From: Siphonodentalium dalli
Lineage: Eukaryota; Mollusca; Scaphopoda; Gadilida; Siphonodentaliidae
Reading direction: 5' to 3'
NCBI GenBank assembly: GCA_032622095.1
Contig: CP136068.1
Coordinates: 7,727,314 to 7,791,313, forward strand
Length of the DNA: 64,000 bases
In this document: piece by piece, positions 12,859 to 24,125 of the stretch
How positions within the stretch are numbered: position 1 is the stretch's first letter
Layout: every line of letters starts with the position of its first letter
Translations under genes and position numbers: made by a program
The notes under the pieces: generated by a model
Databases searched by the model: none
The model's input: the letters and a program-made list of their open reading frames with translations, nothing else
What the model was told of the DNA's origin: nothing

Positions 12859-13137
12859 ATTGTAAAATAACCTGCACACTAACAGTTGCAGTGCCTTGAA
12901 CAGGATCTCTGCCTGTGGGAGCCATAGTGTTTTGTGCTGTACATATGTATTCTCCAGTAGTTGTTATCTTATTGTTTGACAACACATCTTCTGAAACCGG
13001 TCCCCCAGGTGTAGTCCATCTGAAGCTCGTGGCAGAGGGGATGCCATCGGTAACATAATCACTACAGGTAATAGACTGACTGTATTCCCGAACTTTGTAA
13101 AATGGTGATGGTACGGTTCCTGATTGTTGTGGAGGAA
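12859..13137 (-). CDS. Ig-superfamily gene, Ig-like domain exon D4
   Basis: This exon has no internal ATG start, but the minus strand is fully open between a CATTTCAG acceptor and T|GTAAGT. It is 279 nt, phase 1-1, about 92 residues. The core is intact: Cys in QSITC, Trp in FRWTT and Cys in GEYICTAQN. Its start (SPFYKVREY) and middle (DGIPSATSFRWTTPGG) match D5. Its end (NTMAPTGRDPVQGTATVSV) matches D6, so the three domains form a related cluster. Like its neighbours it is probably an extracellular C2/I-type domain. Confidence 0.88.
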
Positions 13138-14584
13138 CTGAAATGAAATTTCATGTGATAGTTAGGCACGTCTGCTTATATATGTACATGTAGCCACCCA
13201 ACCCATGTTTAGGATGCATCATGTACAGTGTTCACGCTGAGCCGAAAAATATTTTGGTCAATTATGATTTTTGTTTAGCCAAATTGAAAAAAAACTTTGA
13301 CCAAACTAATTCCTCGTTTTCCATTATCACAATTAATTATTCAAAATTTTGAAAAAAAACTAATGCCGTTATTACCTCCGCCAGTGTAACCCGAGTCACG
13401 ACACCACATTTTGTGCAGGGGTCTTGGGGGGAAATCCAGACTGACGGGCGGACAGATCCTACTCTGTTATAAATACAGATATAACATTCTATATAATTAT
13501 ATCCATACCTTTAAATACCACGTCTAGCCTACTTTAATCCCACCATTGTTACTTGACAACATACCACTGCCCACCATCTACCGTTTAATCTTACGACAGA
13601 CACATGGTTTATTAGTGTCAATCCTTATTACTGAGTTACTGCATCTGGTGGCCCATTATTTGTTAGTGCATTGCTATTAATGCATTTTGTTACACATTAA
13701 GCTGTATCACCTAATCAATTAGCAGATGAGCATACAATAAATTTGATTCTCATGTCGCTCCCGTTACAAAATCAGTTTGGGTTTTTGAATTAGATTTTTG
13801 ATTTTGTGGTAAAATATTTTGGCTAAATTTTTACCAAATGACATTTTGTTTTGCCTTTTCCTAACAACTAAATTGGCCATTGGCCAATTTGTTATATGAC
13901 AGCACGAACCCTGATCACGTAAAGTAGCACAAGCGACATTTCAGCCACAATTTATATTTGTACATAATAATGTTCAATAATCTTACCTGGGTAGTTTACT
14001 TGACAACAGGGCAGCATTATAGTTGAATATTGGCTTAACGTGGATTAGAAGGGGGTCTTATTATAAGTCATATTCGGCAACATTGGTTTTGAATCCCCCA
14101 GACGGATCGAAGGGACATCCATGCCAGAGATTACGATGTTGTCACCGCAGTAATAGACTTACTGTCTCAATTAGTTTAGTGTGGTTTCCATCTGTACTCA
14201 CATCAATTCATATGATAATAATTCGGTATCAGACCTCTGGGTCGGGTATCAGGTGACGTCAAACACGACGTGCTAGAGCAGCATCACGATTGGTGGAAAC
14301 TACCAGTTCAAGGATCATACTTGTTTCGCGTGCTCATATACCCCGGGTGTTTCGCGCATGTTCTCTAAGTCTCTGCTGTCAAGGATGACGGGGGACATGG
14401 GTATTGAACCTGGCGTTGCATCCAATCAGATTGCTCATTAAATCCGGATAGGCGAAAGTGCAGTTTAAGTGAATCAGATACATGCATATATATCTGTAAA
14501 TAGGCCTAAGTAAGAAAGTGCAATTGTTCCCCGCAATAAAACCCACGTATCAGACCAATAACTGCGTGGTTGATATTATACATG
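13138..14584. other. Intron D3-D4, no gene seen
   Basis: Mostly AT-rich. Two regions near 13,210-13,340 and 13,770-13,915 share short inverted words (GTTCRYGCTG, AAATATTTTGG, CCAAATTG) and may be arms of a degraded fold-back element, but the match is weak. Confidence 0.4.
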
Positions 14585-14865
14585 TGGTATGTCTCACGAC
14601 ACTCCATGGAATCTAGTTTAGTTCAGGGAGTCCCCATTTTGTGAAAAGTCGTTAGTATCCATGTGTCCAAATAAGGCAATGTTTATAAATGCGCTCCACG
14701 CATAGATCGGGCGTCAGGTGACGTTAGGTGGCGTCCCACGGGTTATCATGAAGTCACGTGTTTATAAGAGTAGTCACTTTTTCTCTAACCAATGTTCGTG
14801 CAATAAAATGCTCGTTTAACTGTTTCACTGTTATACATACATGCTTGAACAGAAAACAAGTTTCA
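14585..14865. repeat. Intronic repeat shared with 9,265-9,525
   Basis: Second copy of the block seen upstream of D5, with the same order of words (GTCTCACGACA, TTGTGAAAAG, AAGGCAATGTTTATA, TTCGTGCAATAAAATGC). It lies about 1.45 kb upstream of the D4 acceptor, compared with about 150 bp for the D5 copy. Confidence 0.6.
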
Positions 14866-15180
14866 AAAAAGGGGTTTGGGTGTCCCCCCCCCCCCCCCCG
14901 AACTTTGGATAAAAATTTTAACTGTTGGAAATTGCATACCAACAATAGATTTGAAATTGTTCTTGTAGTTTGATTTTCCAACTACTTAGTAGATGGGATT
15001 TGTTGTTTCAGACTAACATTTGCATATTTACCTACTTTTTATCAAACTTATGGACTGAAATAACCATCAGTGGAAATGTTCTAACCTTGGGGAGGGGGTC
15101 AGGTTGGAAATTCCAACACTTGGAAAGCTTGTGTCCAGGACTCTCCACCGTGACCAGTCAAAACTGCTAGTTAATTTAAG
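14866..15180 (+). repeat. Dispersed TTGGAAATT-family repeat
   Basis: Starts at a 17-base C run and contains ACTTTGGATAAAAATTTTAA, TTGGAAATTGCATACCAAC, GAAATTGTTCTTGTAGTTTG and TTGGAAATTCCAACACTTGG. Copies in either orientation are at 17,690-17,960, 20,695-20,900, 25,590-25,835 and 33,780-34,080. The family always combines a G or C run with TTGGAAATTTCCAAC-like palindromic words. Confidence 0.75.
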
Positions 15181-15319
15181 AGAACAAAATTTGATACCAA
15201 ATGTGGACTGAAATGGTCATCAGTTCCGCGAAGTGGTGTGTCAGGTTTATTACAGACCAGTTTTTAGCAGTGTTAATTAATTTACTTATTCCTTATTACT
15301 TATTCGAAAAAATTCGGGG

Positions 15320-15920
15320 TGGTGGCAAATAACCGTAGCAACGTCTTTAGTAAGGCGATTCGAAATGTTGGATAAAAAAAATCTGTGTCAAAATTAAAAA
15401 ATGCCTCGAAAAAGGCAAAGTCCGAAAATAAACGGAATTTTCAAAAACCAATTCCAATCCTCAGACAAACTTTTTGGGCCCAAACATTTTGTCGAGTTCG
15501 AAAAAGTGGGTCGAAATGAAGTTCTCGCTCTGCTCGGTCGGAAAAAATTGGGAAAATGTGGCAAATTAGTGAATTACCAATGGCAACATCTTTAGTAACG
15601 TGAGTCTAAATGTTGGGTGAAAAGAAATCCGGTCAAAAATTCAAAAAGGCCTCGAAAATAGGCAAAATCGGAAAATTAACCGAAATTGACGGCAAAAACT
15701 TCTTGTGCCAAACTTTTTGGGCCGAAAACTTTCTCGGTCGGGACAATTTTTGAAAATGTGGCGAACGGTCCCATATTCGTTAATTGCCACCTGGGCCAAA
15801 CTTTTTGGGTCGAGACCGAAATGAAGCTCTCGCTCTACTCGGTCGGGAAAATTTGAGAAAATATGGCAAATGACCATGGCACCATGACGAAATTTTGGAT
15901 GATAAAAAATCAGTCAACTT
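15320..15920. repeat. Tandem repeat, ~245-295-bp units
   Basis: Three diverged units carry CGAAAAAGGCAAARTCCGAAA, AAACTTTTTGGGCC, a CGAAATGAAGYTCTCGCTC segment and GGCAACRTCTTTAGTAA. Anchor positions are about 15,338, 15,583 and 15,878. Open frames in it are low-complexity artefacts. Confidence 0.75.
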
Positions 15921-16758
15921 CAAAAATGGATACCTCTATTATAATACAAGCCAGAACTATTTTTGTTGACGTTGTCGCCAAGAAATATGAGGCACATTAC
16001 GTTAACGATCCGCTCATTTTATAAAAGATTCTCCTCTAAGATGCGCGTTGTGTTCTGTCTTTATACAATTGTATTAATATATTCATGTATATTAATGTTA
16101 TTGGATAAACACATTCATACGTACATTCATGTAATAGCAATAAAAGAATTAAGAAACTCATAATAGCTGTCATAATTCCTAGCAAAATCATTTCCCTGTG
16201 TTCTAATTTTCTAATTACAAAAGAAAAAAAGGAAACAAATTAATAAATCCTACATAAATACCCAAATATTGTTGGTCCGATGCCGGAAACACATTTATAA
16301 CCTTGATAAGCCTTACAATTATATGATTTATATCACAATTTCCCTCTTGTTTATTAAACATATTGTCGATAATCGCAATTGCATTTTTTAAGGTTTTGAT
16401 TCTGTGAAGGCACAATCGTGTAGCGCAGTTTGCTCCCGTTTTTCTTCGATAGAACTGACTTCACGGAGGTTTTTAAAAACGAATTGTCATTATTACCAAT
16501 AATGTGGACAGTGTTTTATTTGGTAACATGAATATAAATGACATGGGGATCCACTTTCATCTCTGAAATCAATTTAATTACCGTGGAGTCTCTAGACCTG
16601 GTGTTGATTGAAATGAAACCTTGGTCTAGTTTCAACGAGGCTGTTTGGAGCCGATATTTACGTTGTACCGCCGACTCACTGGCCATACAAAAAGGTTCAC
16701 TATAGTTTGATGAAATCCCACACAACAATGACGTGGCACATATAAATTAAGTACTCAC
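15921..16758. other. Intron D3-D4, part next to D3; no gene seen
   Basis: AT-rich intronic sequence. A 70-codon open frame at 16,516-16,728 runs from the D3 donor side without splice signals or similarity and is taken as chance. Confidence 0.5.
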
Positions 16759-17013
16759 ACTGTTCGTTTACGGTCGCTGAAGTTGTCTCTACAGTGGGTC
16801 CCCTGTTGCTCACCACACACATGTAACTCCCTTCAATGCTCACATCGTGAGAATCTGAATTGGTACCCACATTGGTTCCATCCTTCTTCCACTGGTATGA
16901 GTAGGTCCGTGGATTCCCCGGCTCAGTGATTGTTAGTGTCAATGTTATCGGCTGGTTACTGTCCTTAACAACTACCAACGGTCCCGCTGGTGATATCGAT
17001 ACCACGGGTGACC
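16759..17013 (-). CDS. Ig-superfamily gene, Ig-like domain exon D3 (first Cys missing)
   Basis: A 255-nt phase 1-1 exon, about 84 residues, between a CTTGCACAG acceptor and T|GTGAGT donor. It has the core Trp (YSYQWKKDG) and the F-strand signature with Cys (EGSYMCVVSN). The B-strand position that should be Cys reads Leu (QPITLTLTI), so the canonical intradomain disulfide cannot form. It is the shortest of the six domains. This may be a genuine I-set variant held by hydrophobic packing or an early sign of relaxed selection; the frame and both splice sites are intact, which favours the former. Confidence 0.83.
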
Positions 17014-17351
17014 CTGTGCAAGGAACATTGGCAGTGTGTTATTCCAGTAAGGTTAATACAAAGTTAGTTTTTAATCATAACTGAACAAAAACATTATATA
17101 ACTACTTATAACTAATCCGACCATCGAAACGCTGATTTGTAATGTAATGTGAACAGATGGTTGGGTGGAGTATAGAAGTTTCTATAGAATCATTAATAGA
17201 GAGGTCTTGCGTGTAGCATGTACGCTTAATATAAATTGTTCATTCTCAGTGTGATAAAGGTTAGAATTAGTAATAATAGAATCGACTATGGAGATTGATC
17301 ATTCAGCAACATCAAAAATCAATATTATATTACCAAAGTGTTTTCGAATTT

Positions 17352-18025
17352 TATTCCGTTTGGATATACCCGCTACTATGCATGGACGTGTGCAAATTTC
17401 ACATCAACGATAGGTTGAACTGTTTCTTGTACATTTGCGTAATTCAGTTTGCATCCGCTTGGCTGTTCCTTCACATGCCTGGATGATAGCCTATTCTGAA
17501 TGGATCAGTAGACTTGTGATCATGCACTGGGCGGACCATGGTTTTGCCAGTAGGAGTAGAAGAAAAAGTATAGATCTGAACCTGAAAATCCGATCATAGT
17601 TGGGCACGGTGTGAGAAAATTATGAACATGAAACCCCAAAAAGGCAAAGACCTATAGCATTAGACTGGCCTCAAGCTTTCCAAGTGTTGGAAATTTCCAA
17701 CCTGAAACCCCCACGAAAGTTGGAAAATTTGACCATTTAAGTTCATAATTTTGAACAAAAGCATAGGAAAATAATTAGCAGTTTTTTTGGCTGGCCACGG
17801 GGGTCATGAGGGACCAGGAACAGGCTTCCCGACTGATGGCCATTTCAGTCAAAATGTTAGACCAAAAGTAGGAAAATATGCAAATGTTGGTCTAAAAACA
17901 ACAAATTCCCCAATAATTCATTGTTGGAAAATTAAATTACAAGAACAATTTATGAATTTCAACTCATCGTTGATGTGAAATTTGCACACGACCATGCATC
18001 GTTGCGGGTATATTCAAACGGAATA
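17352..18025. mobile_element. Non-autonomous TIR (MITE-like) element, ~674 bp
   Basis: The two ends are inverted repeats of about 70 bp: TATTCCGTTTGGATATACCC on the left, and its complement (with A for G) ending CAAACGGAATA on the right. The arms include ATGCATGGNCGTGTGCAAAT and CACATCAACGAT and are roughly 88% identical by eye. The interior contains a TTGGAAATT-family segment in inverted orientation (17,690-17,960). There is no transposase. It lies in the D2-D3 intron. Confidence 0.8.
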
Positions 18026-19498
18026 CATATTCATTGAGAGCGTCTACTCGCCGACTCGAATTCAAATAACACAAAATTACGTCATGCTCGTTGGTGTTTT
18101 CCAGTTTCAATTGGAATTCCCTCATTAGCATATTGTTATGCAGCTCGTTTGCATTTCTCCGATATACATGTACATTCGAATCGACGGTGATGCGACGTTT
18201 GTTCCAAGGTTAAGTCTACCTTAATTGCAAATATTTGTTTCTGTTATCTGGTAATCATTGTCGCTATTATATTAGGCTGTCGTAAAAGTTTACGCCACAA
18301 GCAGAACTTCTATATTGCTACAAATATCCGGCAAATGGTAAATTAACTTTGCACGGATCGGCGCTGTTGTTTGTTTGACCTCTTTGTTGTGCCCCTTATT
18401 GTGAATTGTTCATTGACCTCCATTATAGGAGAGTATATATGCATTATTTCAAGTATATATACGAGCTGTGTGGTTATAAACACAACATTGTGGTATATAA
18501 ATAGGTATAAATGCATGAAAGTTACAAATGTAGTACGATAGTTGTTCATGTGTAGTACGTGAGGAAAATAACATATTGTGAATGAGGTAGTGATATTTAT
18601 AGATGACATATATAATAACAAAGGAAGAATATAAGGTCATTAGACTATGGCAGTTTGTCTGATTATGTATGACAAGACCCATATCTGTACCATAGTCGAA
18701 TGGTGGGGGTTAATATTTGCCTGGAAGTCTGCGTAGAGTAGGTTAATAGAACCAATTACCAACTGATCAATAAGTGTGTGGGGCCACTGTTTTACTGGTT
18801 CAGAAGTATAGCGAATCATATGTTTGGAAACAGATCAATGTCACATGGAAGAAGTCCTACTGGCCTGGAATTGGCTGGAAGAATATCGTATCAGAGACCA
18901 GTCATGTGACTTGGGGAGAAGCTTGGGAATAAAATAGTACGGTTGTTTTCGGTCGTGGCTTTTCGATTGTAGTTCTCTAAGTGACTGAATGGCCCCGCGA
19001 CAGACTTCAGGCGAATTATCAAACTGCTAGCTTTGTGAAAGTTGTTGTGGTAATCATATATCCATGATGTTTGCTGTTATAATAAAAGATTGTGTATCTA
19101 CAAAACTGTGTCTGGACCTGAGTTACCCAACGTGGAGAGACGATCTACGGCCGATTATAGGACATATCTATGCAATTCTGACCACAAACAGCTTCAAAAT
19201 CAGGCAAAGCATGGCTACGAAAGGGAACGAAACTAATTCAAATAATGTGTCGATCCTGTAAAACCCGTTTGTATAAAAAGGTCCAATCTCTTATAATATG
19301 ATGGTTGGTGTTTTTGGTGAAGTTCGAATGGATCGTATATATAAAAGTGAACTCCCATATTAGTACCTGTATCGCAAATGGTTGTATAAACCTGAATAAA
19401 AAAGGAACTATTGAGTATATAGAAACCCCAACGATTACTCGATGTAGTAATATTCCGTTACTGATACCAGGAAATTGTATAGTAATCATGTAACTTAC
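18026..19498. other. Intron D2-D3, no gene seen
   Basis: No domain-bearing open frame. Short ORFs on both strands at 18,343-18,682 and 19,064-19,493 overlap each other in several frames and lack similarity. Confidence 0.5.
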
Positions 19499-19804
19499 AA
19501 TATGGTTGAAGTGTAAAGTAACTCCAATCAGATGTCTGTCCGTGTTCTTCGGTTGCCCTGCATCCTATCTGCTCATCCAAGTCGGTTTTCTGAACATGAT
19601 TCAGAATGAGGTGGCTCCCGTCAGCGCTATATGAGTATCTGCTGTCTGTGATCGGGTGACCATTCAGCGTCCAGTCGTAAGTCATTGTGAGACCATGACC
19701 ATCTGGCTTACTAGTACTTAATATGAGGCATGCCATGTCAAATTCTGTTCCCACCTCTGGGTGTGTTGACGGTGACGCTGTTGTTCCATTTGATGATGGT
19801 TTAT
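19499..19804 (-). CDS. Ig-superfamily gene, Ig-like domain exon D2
   Basis: A 306-nt phase 1-1 exon (about 101 residues) bounded by a TGTTTTCAG acceptor and T|GTAAGT donor. Core residues: Cys in FDMACLIL, Trp in TYDWTLNG, Cys in EQIGCRATEE. Between them lies a readable C'-to-E region (YSYSADGSHLILN, then VQKTDLDEQ). The N-terminal linker is rich in Ser, Thr and Pro (SSNGTTASPSTHP), which suits an exposed hinge after D1. C2/I-type domain, function unknown. Confidence 0.87.
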
Positions 19805-21480
19805 CTGAAAACACATAAAATGACATGTAGATGTGCACCTAATACATTTGAATGTCGAATTATGTAATACGGATTCACGATTAAATAGCAATTGGTGTAC
19901 AATCTGTATCACACGTCGTGCCACAAGATATTAGGATTATATTTCAAATGAGTATCCCGGCGTGTTGGAACGCGTATATCACGTCATATATAACGCCACA
20001 CGTGGTCAACATTTACTGTTAAGTGTGGTAGTCGTAAATAAGTCAAATTAACTGATCAAGGTTGGTGGGTTGAAATATTATTCTTTTAAAAACAACAGTC
20101 GTTGCTCACTTGTGTTAACTCCACTCTAACCATGTAACACTCAGGTACGGTTTGCACATAGCCGGTTATCGATATATATGCGGCGAACGAGTTATCCGGC
20201 GAAAGTTACTGTAAAACTTTTACACATCGCCGGCGAAGATATACGCACATATTCATTTGTCTCTTTTGCTTTTTAATATTTTCCCGTTTAGTTCTCACTA
20301 AACTGCAATATGATATTTGTGTACACCTGTAAACATCTAGCCACTTTTTTTAGAAGTATGGTTGGGTAGTATAGTGAAGTGCAATTTTTTTTTAATGAAA
20401 GTGCCGAAAGCATGAATATCCAACTCCAACTTTCAGGTTTTGGTAATTTTATAGGTATTTAAATAACATAGCTAAATGTCTGTTTGAGTGCATAGACAAT
20501 TTGTGAAGTGAGTGTCGCGTCAAAAGCATGGTCTTTGTCAGTTTTGAGATCATTTCGTCGCAAACATTATCAAATTGTTGTCTAATCATTCGGATTGAAT
20601 TTTATATTATATGCATAAGTTTAAACATCGCGACTCATATGTGACCCATTTTCCGTTTCCACGTTATAGAATAACATATGTTTTTCATTTATTTGGTCGA
20701 TGTGACCGGGTGGGTGTTGGGGTGTCATCCGAACTTTGGTCAAAATATTCAATAGCTGGAAATTCATACCCGACACATGCATTAGTTGGAAATTTGACAT
20801 CAACAACAAGTTGAAATTGTTCGCGCTGTTTGATTTTCCAACAATTAATTAGTGGGGATTGGAAAGTTTAGGATTTTGCAATATTCATGGTTCAGATTTC
20901 AAAATTTCTCACACCGGGCCATAACTATGGTCGGTCCTTGCTCCATCCCGCGTCGGCAGTCAAAAACAGTTATTTAATTTAACAGAAACAAATCGGGGTT
21001 TAAGTTCAAGTTAGACCACCAAACATGATATGATTGGGCAATTTCCAGGTTTAGACACTGGCTCAGATCTAATGAAAGTCGCTCAAAACAGGGTCGCCTG
21101 GATGATTAGAGTATATAAGGCCACCATCCAGGATTTGAATGAAAAGTTAGATTGGATGCAAGTGGTATGTAAATGGAATGCGCGAACTCGTATGTTTGGT
21201 GAGATTCAAGATGGTCTGCATTTGGACAATCCAACGATGGACAGTCACACCCCTCCAAAGCAGGCACTCTTCCTAGACCCGTCCCTGTATGTATATGTCC
21301 ACGGCGCACTCAGCGTGGACTATACATGTTTATGTTAAAAATTATAAATTATTGAACTAATTGTCCATTACGTTTGAATCCATTAAAAAAGTGCGTCACA
21401 ACTGAAAGGAACATCAATCACATATATATAGTTTTAAACAAATTGTATCTTGCGACGAATTGCTAAAGCAGCGATAATAG
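19805..21480. other. Intron D1-D2; no gene seen
   Basis: The interval is AT-rich. A TTGGAAATT-family copy (ACTTTGGTCAAAATATTCAA and GTTGGAAATTTGACATCAAC) occupies about 20,695-20,900. A 102-codon plus-strand frame at 21,030-21,338 has no recognisable motif. Confidence 0.5.
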
Positions 21481-21599
21481 ATGTCACTGCAAATTGTCAC
21501 TCATATGCCTGCCGAAAACATCATTGTCGAAAAACATTATTAACATATCATGCAAAGACCACCAGCTATCAAAGACAAAACCCCCGGTATTGTACACAG

Positions 21600-21720
21600 T
21601 GTGTAGTCATACCAAGGGGTCGTGCAACACACATGAAGACTGTTCGGGTACATCGTGTCTGTATTGTCCATCACAAAGGATTATACTACAACCTATTTTC
21701 TTGGTCCACATATTATATGA
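21600..21720 (+). CDS. Candidate Cys-rich exon (carboxypeptidase-inhibitor-like knot), low confidence
   Basis: The plus strand reads VCSHTKGSC NTHEDCSGTSC LYCPSQR in one frame, with five Cys in about 22 residues. The core CNTHEDCSG closely resembles the CKTHDDCSG stretch of the potato-type carboxypeptidase A inhibitor family, with one residue fewer before the next Cys. A possible acceptor (TTGTACACAG) precedes it with phase 1, and a possible donor (AAG|GTATCG) follows near 21,720. It lies on the opposite strand inside an intron of the Ig gene. No partner exons were recognised and the final Cys of the family is not obvious, so a chance Cys-rich frame remains quite possible. Confidence 0.22.
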
Positions 21721-22278
21721 AAAGGTATCGCTGCAGTTATGATAAGGATAGTTTATCGTACTCTAAAATAACAATAGAGAAGCCAAGTCTGAATGGGGGC
21801 ATTTACACCTTTGGCGTGCGTATCATATATTAAGAAATATTTAGAACGAGAGCGCAATCAAACTGTACATTGCAAGACATTTAAGACTCCACAGACCGCC
21901 TATCAGCACATTCCTTATACCCGCAGCTAATCAATTTGTTTATACGGACATGTACATGTACGCCTTTCTGAAAGTATATCGATTCAAATTCAATCACTGC
22001 AAATGTGTTACCGTTGGTATAATGATATATATAGACCTTGAAAACCAAATCTACGATAAAACATCCTGCCACAAGCAATGCAGGCGGAGAATCGTAACCA
22101 TCAATGTAATGCCAGTATCACAATCCACATCATGTATGGTTGGTATGAGTTATGCCACCTGCTGTACAAGTTGATATAAGTTGCCAATGTTCCGTATAGC
22201 AGCATGCGTTCGTCATATTTGCAAGGAATATCATGGCAGATGTATGGACAAGTTGCTTACGTTTGCTACACAATTGAC

Positions 22279-22338
22279 ACAATATAATATGTAGTTTCCT
22301 TCACAATATAATATGTAGTTTCCTTCACAATATAATGC
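22279..22338. repeat. 24-bp tandem repeat, 2.5 copies
   Basis: ACAATATAATATGTAGTTTC with CTTC appended repeats at 22,279 and 22,303, with a partial third copy at 22,327. Confidence 0.95.
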
Positions 22339-23643
22339 GTACGTTTATATTGAATTTTTTTTACAGCACAACACCTTGTTACTACTATACATTAGTTCAA
22401 ATATAGGATGACTCCATCCTTTGTTTATCAGATATCCACGAAAGTTGTATTTGTTCTATAAATATTGATTCCCCTTTATTTACTAAAACCTGCTAGACTC
22501 TCACCCAGAATATATTTGTCCATTTGTTTCGTCAAAACGCTATACACTATATATGAGAATCAAACTCGGTCGTTGGCTGAAACCAAAAAGATAATCAATG
22601 GAGGTTGTGTATTTGACAGTATCTGTCTAGTGCAATATATTGGACAATACAATCCTGAATAAGTGTATTGGTATTGAGGGTGACTGGAAGACACTCGCGG
22701 AATGTTTATGAAAGTATTCCTTCACCATATGGGACGTTCTATATATTCTTGATCGGCAAATTTTCCTGAGCAAAGGAAAAAAAATAAACGTTTGTATTAA
22801 TTCTTGAGATTTTACTATGATATTACAAGATACCGCTTATAGTAGCTGCTATGGAATCGGGGGCTGTTTCCCCGCTATATCGATGACATGGCGGAATTTT
22901 AGGTTCAACTAACTGATCCTACATTGATTTTGAAATATACTTATGCTCTAAAATTGGTTCCCAACATACCTCGCAGTTTATTTTGGCATTCACGCGATTA
23001 TAAGAACCGGGTTTCACAGAAAAATCAACATACATGTGGGCATATGTTTTTGTGACATTTTCCATTTGTTTAGCCCTCAAAATCGACCCTGATGGGACCT
23101 CGTCGTGGGTTTATATATGATATCCATAACACCAAAAACGTTTGCAGTGCACATTACATGTATATGCCTAAGGATGGGGAATATTTTGATTTAGGGGCTC
23201 AGCGTATAGTCTCCCTTGATTTGTATTAGATTTGGACACATTTTACAACGGCTGGTTAATATCATTGTGACAGGCAGATGACGCCCGTCATTTTGATATT
23301 TAGAAATAAAAATGCGAGGATTGCAACGAAACTTGAATTTGTCATGATTGGCTTACGGACTAATATTCTATATTCGTGGCGATCTGCAGTGGTTTTATCG
23401 CTTGATTGACCGACAGAGTATCAATCTGCATGTGGTCAACTTGGTGTTACATCAGATTGCACGCGTTGACATAATATAGCTTGTTGTCAAACCGAATATT
23501 CCAGTGAGCAAGTTAATGGGCAACATATAATCTTAAAACTGCAAAGCGAATTCGTTGAAAATATTGCTATAAAATCCAACGTGATAACTAAAACAGACTA
23601 GTCACAGTATTTCCAATTTAACGACATATAGTATGCAACATAC
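22339..23643. other. Intron D1-D2, part next to D1; no gene seen
   Basis: AT-rich sequence without coding or repeat structure that I can support. Confidence 0.5.
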
Positions 23644-24021
23644 CTAATACAACTAATGTCCTCTCAGCATCGTAAAATTCCTGAGGATCAGCACTATAAG
23701 TCCCATAATTCTTCGCATCAGCAAGCTGCACACTCAGCAGCGTGAATGATATGTTCCCTTGCTGTGCACTGCCTGTATATTGGATTCGATTCTTATAAGG
23801 TCGGAGCACCATCAGATCATCTGGGTTACCACTCAGTATTTGCATCAAGGTGGTTTGATATTGATCATATCTAAGGCCTGTGTATCTGGGTGCATCAGTA
23901 GGTCTGGCTTTCACCATCACCAATGACATACGTCCAGCTGCATAATGATCTGTGGTGATCACTATAGAGCAGTCAGTTGCCTTCTGACAATAGATAGGCC
24001 TGACCACCACACCATGACAGT
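23644..24021 (-). CDS. Ig-superfamily gene, V-like domain exon D1
   Basis: A 378-nt phase 1-1 exon (about 125 residues) between a CTATTTCAG acceptor and G|GTATGT donor. It opens with a Cys cluster (CHGVVVRPIYC, then TDCSIV) and later reads NRIQYTGSAQQGNISFTLLS and VQLADAKNYGTYSADP. The second stretch has the shape of the D-E-F strands of a V-type Ig domain: an R-strand segment, a hydrophobic E strand, and the D-A-x-x-Y-x-x-Y turn. The F-strand Cys is replaced by Tyr/Ser (YGTYS), so any disulfide must use the N-terminal cysteines. Length and position at the N-terminal side fit a membrane-distal ligand-binding domain. It is the only one of three tandem copies with an intact 3' end and donor. 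Confidence 0.8.
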
Positions 24022-24125
24022 CTGAAATAGATGTAAACTGGAGGTGTGAGTTGTCCCTAAATAAGGATATACCATAGTAAAACCACACTTTCATTGAGGA
24101 GTAAACAATATGAATGCTGGTTAGT

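Noticed and set aside
13210-13915. Possible large fold-back element in the D3-D4 intron
   Set aside because: The inverted words are short and gapped; not enough to define ends.
21450-21833. 127-codon plus-strand ORF
   Set aside because: It overlaps the Cys-rich frame in another register, has no recognisable domain and no splice support.
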